64,000 nucleotides of DNA, taken from Salinimicrobium sp. TH3. GTDB taxonomy: Bacteria; Bacteroidota; Bacteroidia; Flavobacteriales; Flavobacteriaceae. The stretch lies in NCBI RefSeq assembly GCF_026676115.1, contig NZ_JAPONB010000007.1, forward strand, positions 1 to 64,000, given 5' to 3'. A program made the translations under genes and the position numbers. The notes below the pieces were generated by a model. It was not told where the DNA came from and made no database searches. It saw only the letters and a list, made by a program, of their open reading frames with translations. Shown here piece by piece: positions 62,730-64,000 of this stretch (within the stretch, counting starts at the first letter, position 1; each line of letters opens with the position of its first letter).

Positions 62730-63485
62730 CTAAAGCGCTTTCACACTCATACCTCCATCAGCCACTATATTCTGTCCGGTAATGAAGGATGATCTGTCCA
62801 TGGCCAAAAATGCTATTATCGAAGCAATTTCTTCGGGTTCTGCAATGCGGTGGAGAGGTGTGCGACGCAGGATCATCTCCTTACGTTCGCCTTGAAGAAC
62901 TGAATCTGTAAGCGGAGTTCTTGTATACCAGGGTGAAACAGCGTTTACTCTAATGTGATCTCTGGCCCATTCAACAGCTAAACTTCTGGTTTGCTGCAGG
63001 AGTCCGGCTTTAGCCATGGCGTAAGGAGTACCTGTACCCACATCCTGGGTCGCAGCAGCCGATGCTATGTTGATGATCTTCCCATTTTTGGATTTCACTA
63101 GTTGTGGGTAAAGTTCCCGGGCCAGCAGAAACGGCGAGATTAGATTGGTCTCCAATACCTGCCGGTGTTCATCTTCTGAAATTTCAGTAGCTTTCTTCCG
63201 AATGTTGATCCCGGCGTTATTTACCAGAATGGTCACCGCTTTCCAGTTGTTATCTACCCAGGTCGAGATCTTTTGGCGGCCTTCAGCTTTTGTGACATCG
63301 GCAACTATTCCTTTTACTTTGTATCCGTCCGAAGTGAATTTATCTTCTACCTTAAGAATATCATCTGCATTCCTGGCGGTAAACAGAACTTCTGCACCCA
63401 ATTTTAAAAATTCCAGTACAGTCGCACGCCCAATTCCTTTGGAGCCGCCGGTAATGACAGCCGTTTGTCCTTTTAAGTTCCACAT
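62730..63485 (-). CDS. SDR-family oxidoreductase (tropinone-reductase-like)
   Basis: A 251-residue classical short-chain dehydrogenase: TGGSKGIGRA (12-21) for NAD(P) binding, NNAG (about 88-91), a Ser in IASAAA (about 137-142) and YAMAK (about 152-156) as catalytic residues, then VNAVSPWYTRTPLT and GQNIVADGG at the C-terminus. Basic residues near the first motif suggest NADPH. The substrate is unknown. It is monocistronic between repeats and shows no operon link to the polysaccharide genes. Confidence 0.9.
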   Translation of the reverse strand: MWNLKGQTAVITGGSKGIGRATVLEFLKLGAEVLFTARNADDILKVEDKFTSDGYKVKGIVADVTKAEGRQKISTWVDNNWKAVTILVNNAGINIRKKATEISEDEHRQVLETNLISPFLLARELYPQLVKSKNGKIINIASAAATQDVGTGTPYAMAKAGLLQQTRSLAVEWARDHIRVNAVSPWYTRTPLTDSVLQGERKEMILRRTPLHRIAEPEEIASIIAFLAMDRSSFITGQNIVADGGMSVKAL

Positions 63486-63568
63486 GTTTTTGTTATTAGT
63501 TAATTAGTGATTGGTTAATTGGGAAATGTTTATTTTTTCATTTCTAATTCGTTAATTCTAATATTAAA

Positions 63569-63946
63569 TTACTGCTTTTCCTCGGCTTGTCTCCTAAGAT
63601 ATTTAATGTATCCATTGATTAATTTTATACAAGACTCAGTTTGGAGACGGACGTATTGTAGTTTTTCATCTGAGATATAATCCCATGCCTTTGCTTCAAG
63701 AGAGTGGTCCAGGATTTCTGCTATTGAGCCCCGGGCATTAAAAAGAAATTTTATGTTTTCTTTGTAATGATATCTACCCCATCCTTCTGCTATGTTAGCT
63801 GTTGCTGATCTAGAAGCTCGCAATAGTTGAGAATATAATTCAAATCGCTCCGTTTTTGGTAAAGAAGGGAGAATTTTTTCTTTAATGTAAATTTTAAGTT
63901 CATTACAAACCTGCCAACATTGAAGGTTTTCAAAATTCTCTGCCAT
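63569..63946 (-). CDS. Four-helix-bundle protein (23S rRNA intervening-sequence family)
   Basis: A 125-residue all-helical protein with the family pattern: LQCWQVCNELKIYIKEKI at the start, LPKTERFELYSQLLRASRSA (about 32-51), NIAEGWGR (about 55-62) and a long last helix. Such genes are frequent orphans in Bacteroidota polysaccharide regions and inside some 23S rRNA insertions; no activity is proven. It lies 83 bases upstream of the SDR gene (same strand) with AT-rich repeats on both sides. Confidence 0.88.
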   Translation of the reverse strand: MAENFENLQCWQVCNELKIYIKEKILPSLPKTERFELYSQLLRASRSATANIAEGWGRYHYKENIKFLFNARGSIAEILDHSLEAKAWDYISDEKLQYVRLQTESCIKLINGYIKYLRRQAEEKQ

Positions 63947-64000
63947 CTTCTTTTTAGTTAATTGATTAATTAGAGTTAGAGAGTGGAGAGGTTTTTTATT

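Overview
The window looks like a marine or saline Flavobacteriaceae (Bacteroidota) chromosome. Supporting signs are Bacteroidota-type promoters (TTG, about 20 bases, TAnnTTTG), weak ribosome binding sites, paired Wza/Wzc genes with an UpxY-like antiterminator, GxxExxY and four-helix-bundle orphan genes, and many interspersed hairpin repeats. Genus cannot be fixed by eye; the Gramella/Salegentibacter/Salinimicrobium group would fit. Almost the whole window is devoted to making, exporting and perhaps trimming two different surface polysaccharides. No tRNA, rRNA or CRISPR array was seen.

System A (about 3.1-17.1 kb, + strand) is one compact operon behind a clear promoter. It holds a long SLBB outer-membrane exporter, a kinase-less Wzz, a cytidylyltransferase, an sn-glycerol-1-phosphate dehydrogenase-like enzyme, a Wzx flippase, a LicD-like transferase, a Wzy polymerase, a GT2, a CDP-glycerol glycerophosphotransferase, a GT4, a WecG/TagA glycosyltransferase and a polyprenyl-phosphate sugar transferase. 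Together they suggest a glycerol-phosphate-containing, teichoic-acid-like polymer made by a Gram-negative cell, possibly from the unusual sn-glycerol-1-phosphate enantiomer.

The middle section (17.1-27.7 kb) carries accessory envelope genes: a lipoprotein beta-helix (pectate-lyase-superfamily fold), three Wzi-like outer-membrane proteins, and an operon of a coiled-coil lipoprotein, a small beta-barrel and a YjbH-type exopolysaccharide protein split into two genes.

System B (28.3-60.3 kb, - strand, read from high to low coordinates) runs: UpxY/NusG-like antiterminator; manC, gmd, GxxExxY gene and fcl (GDP-fucose); DUF2061, cysC, cysD, cysN and cysQ (PAPS supply and PAP removal); rmlA, rmlC, rmlD and rmlB (dTDP-rhamnose); then a visibly AT-rich block with flippase, acyltransferase, sulfotransferase, glycosyltransferases, polymerase and two unusual kinase-like genes; then a WecA-like initiating enzyme, Wza and the tyrosine kinase Wzc. 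The product is inferred to be a sulfated, rhamnose- and fucose-containing exopolysaccharide.

The GDP-fucose genes lie between two long direct repeats (53.9-54.7 and 58.6-59.6 kb), each with a promoter and leader. A 27-base box is shared by these two promoters and by the promoter of system A, so the two polysaccharides are probably co-regulated. The right flank (60.3-64 kb) has a small lipoprotein, an SDR oxidoreductase and a four-helix-bundle protein among repeats.
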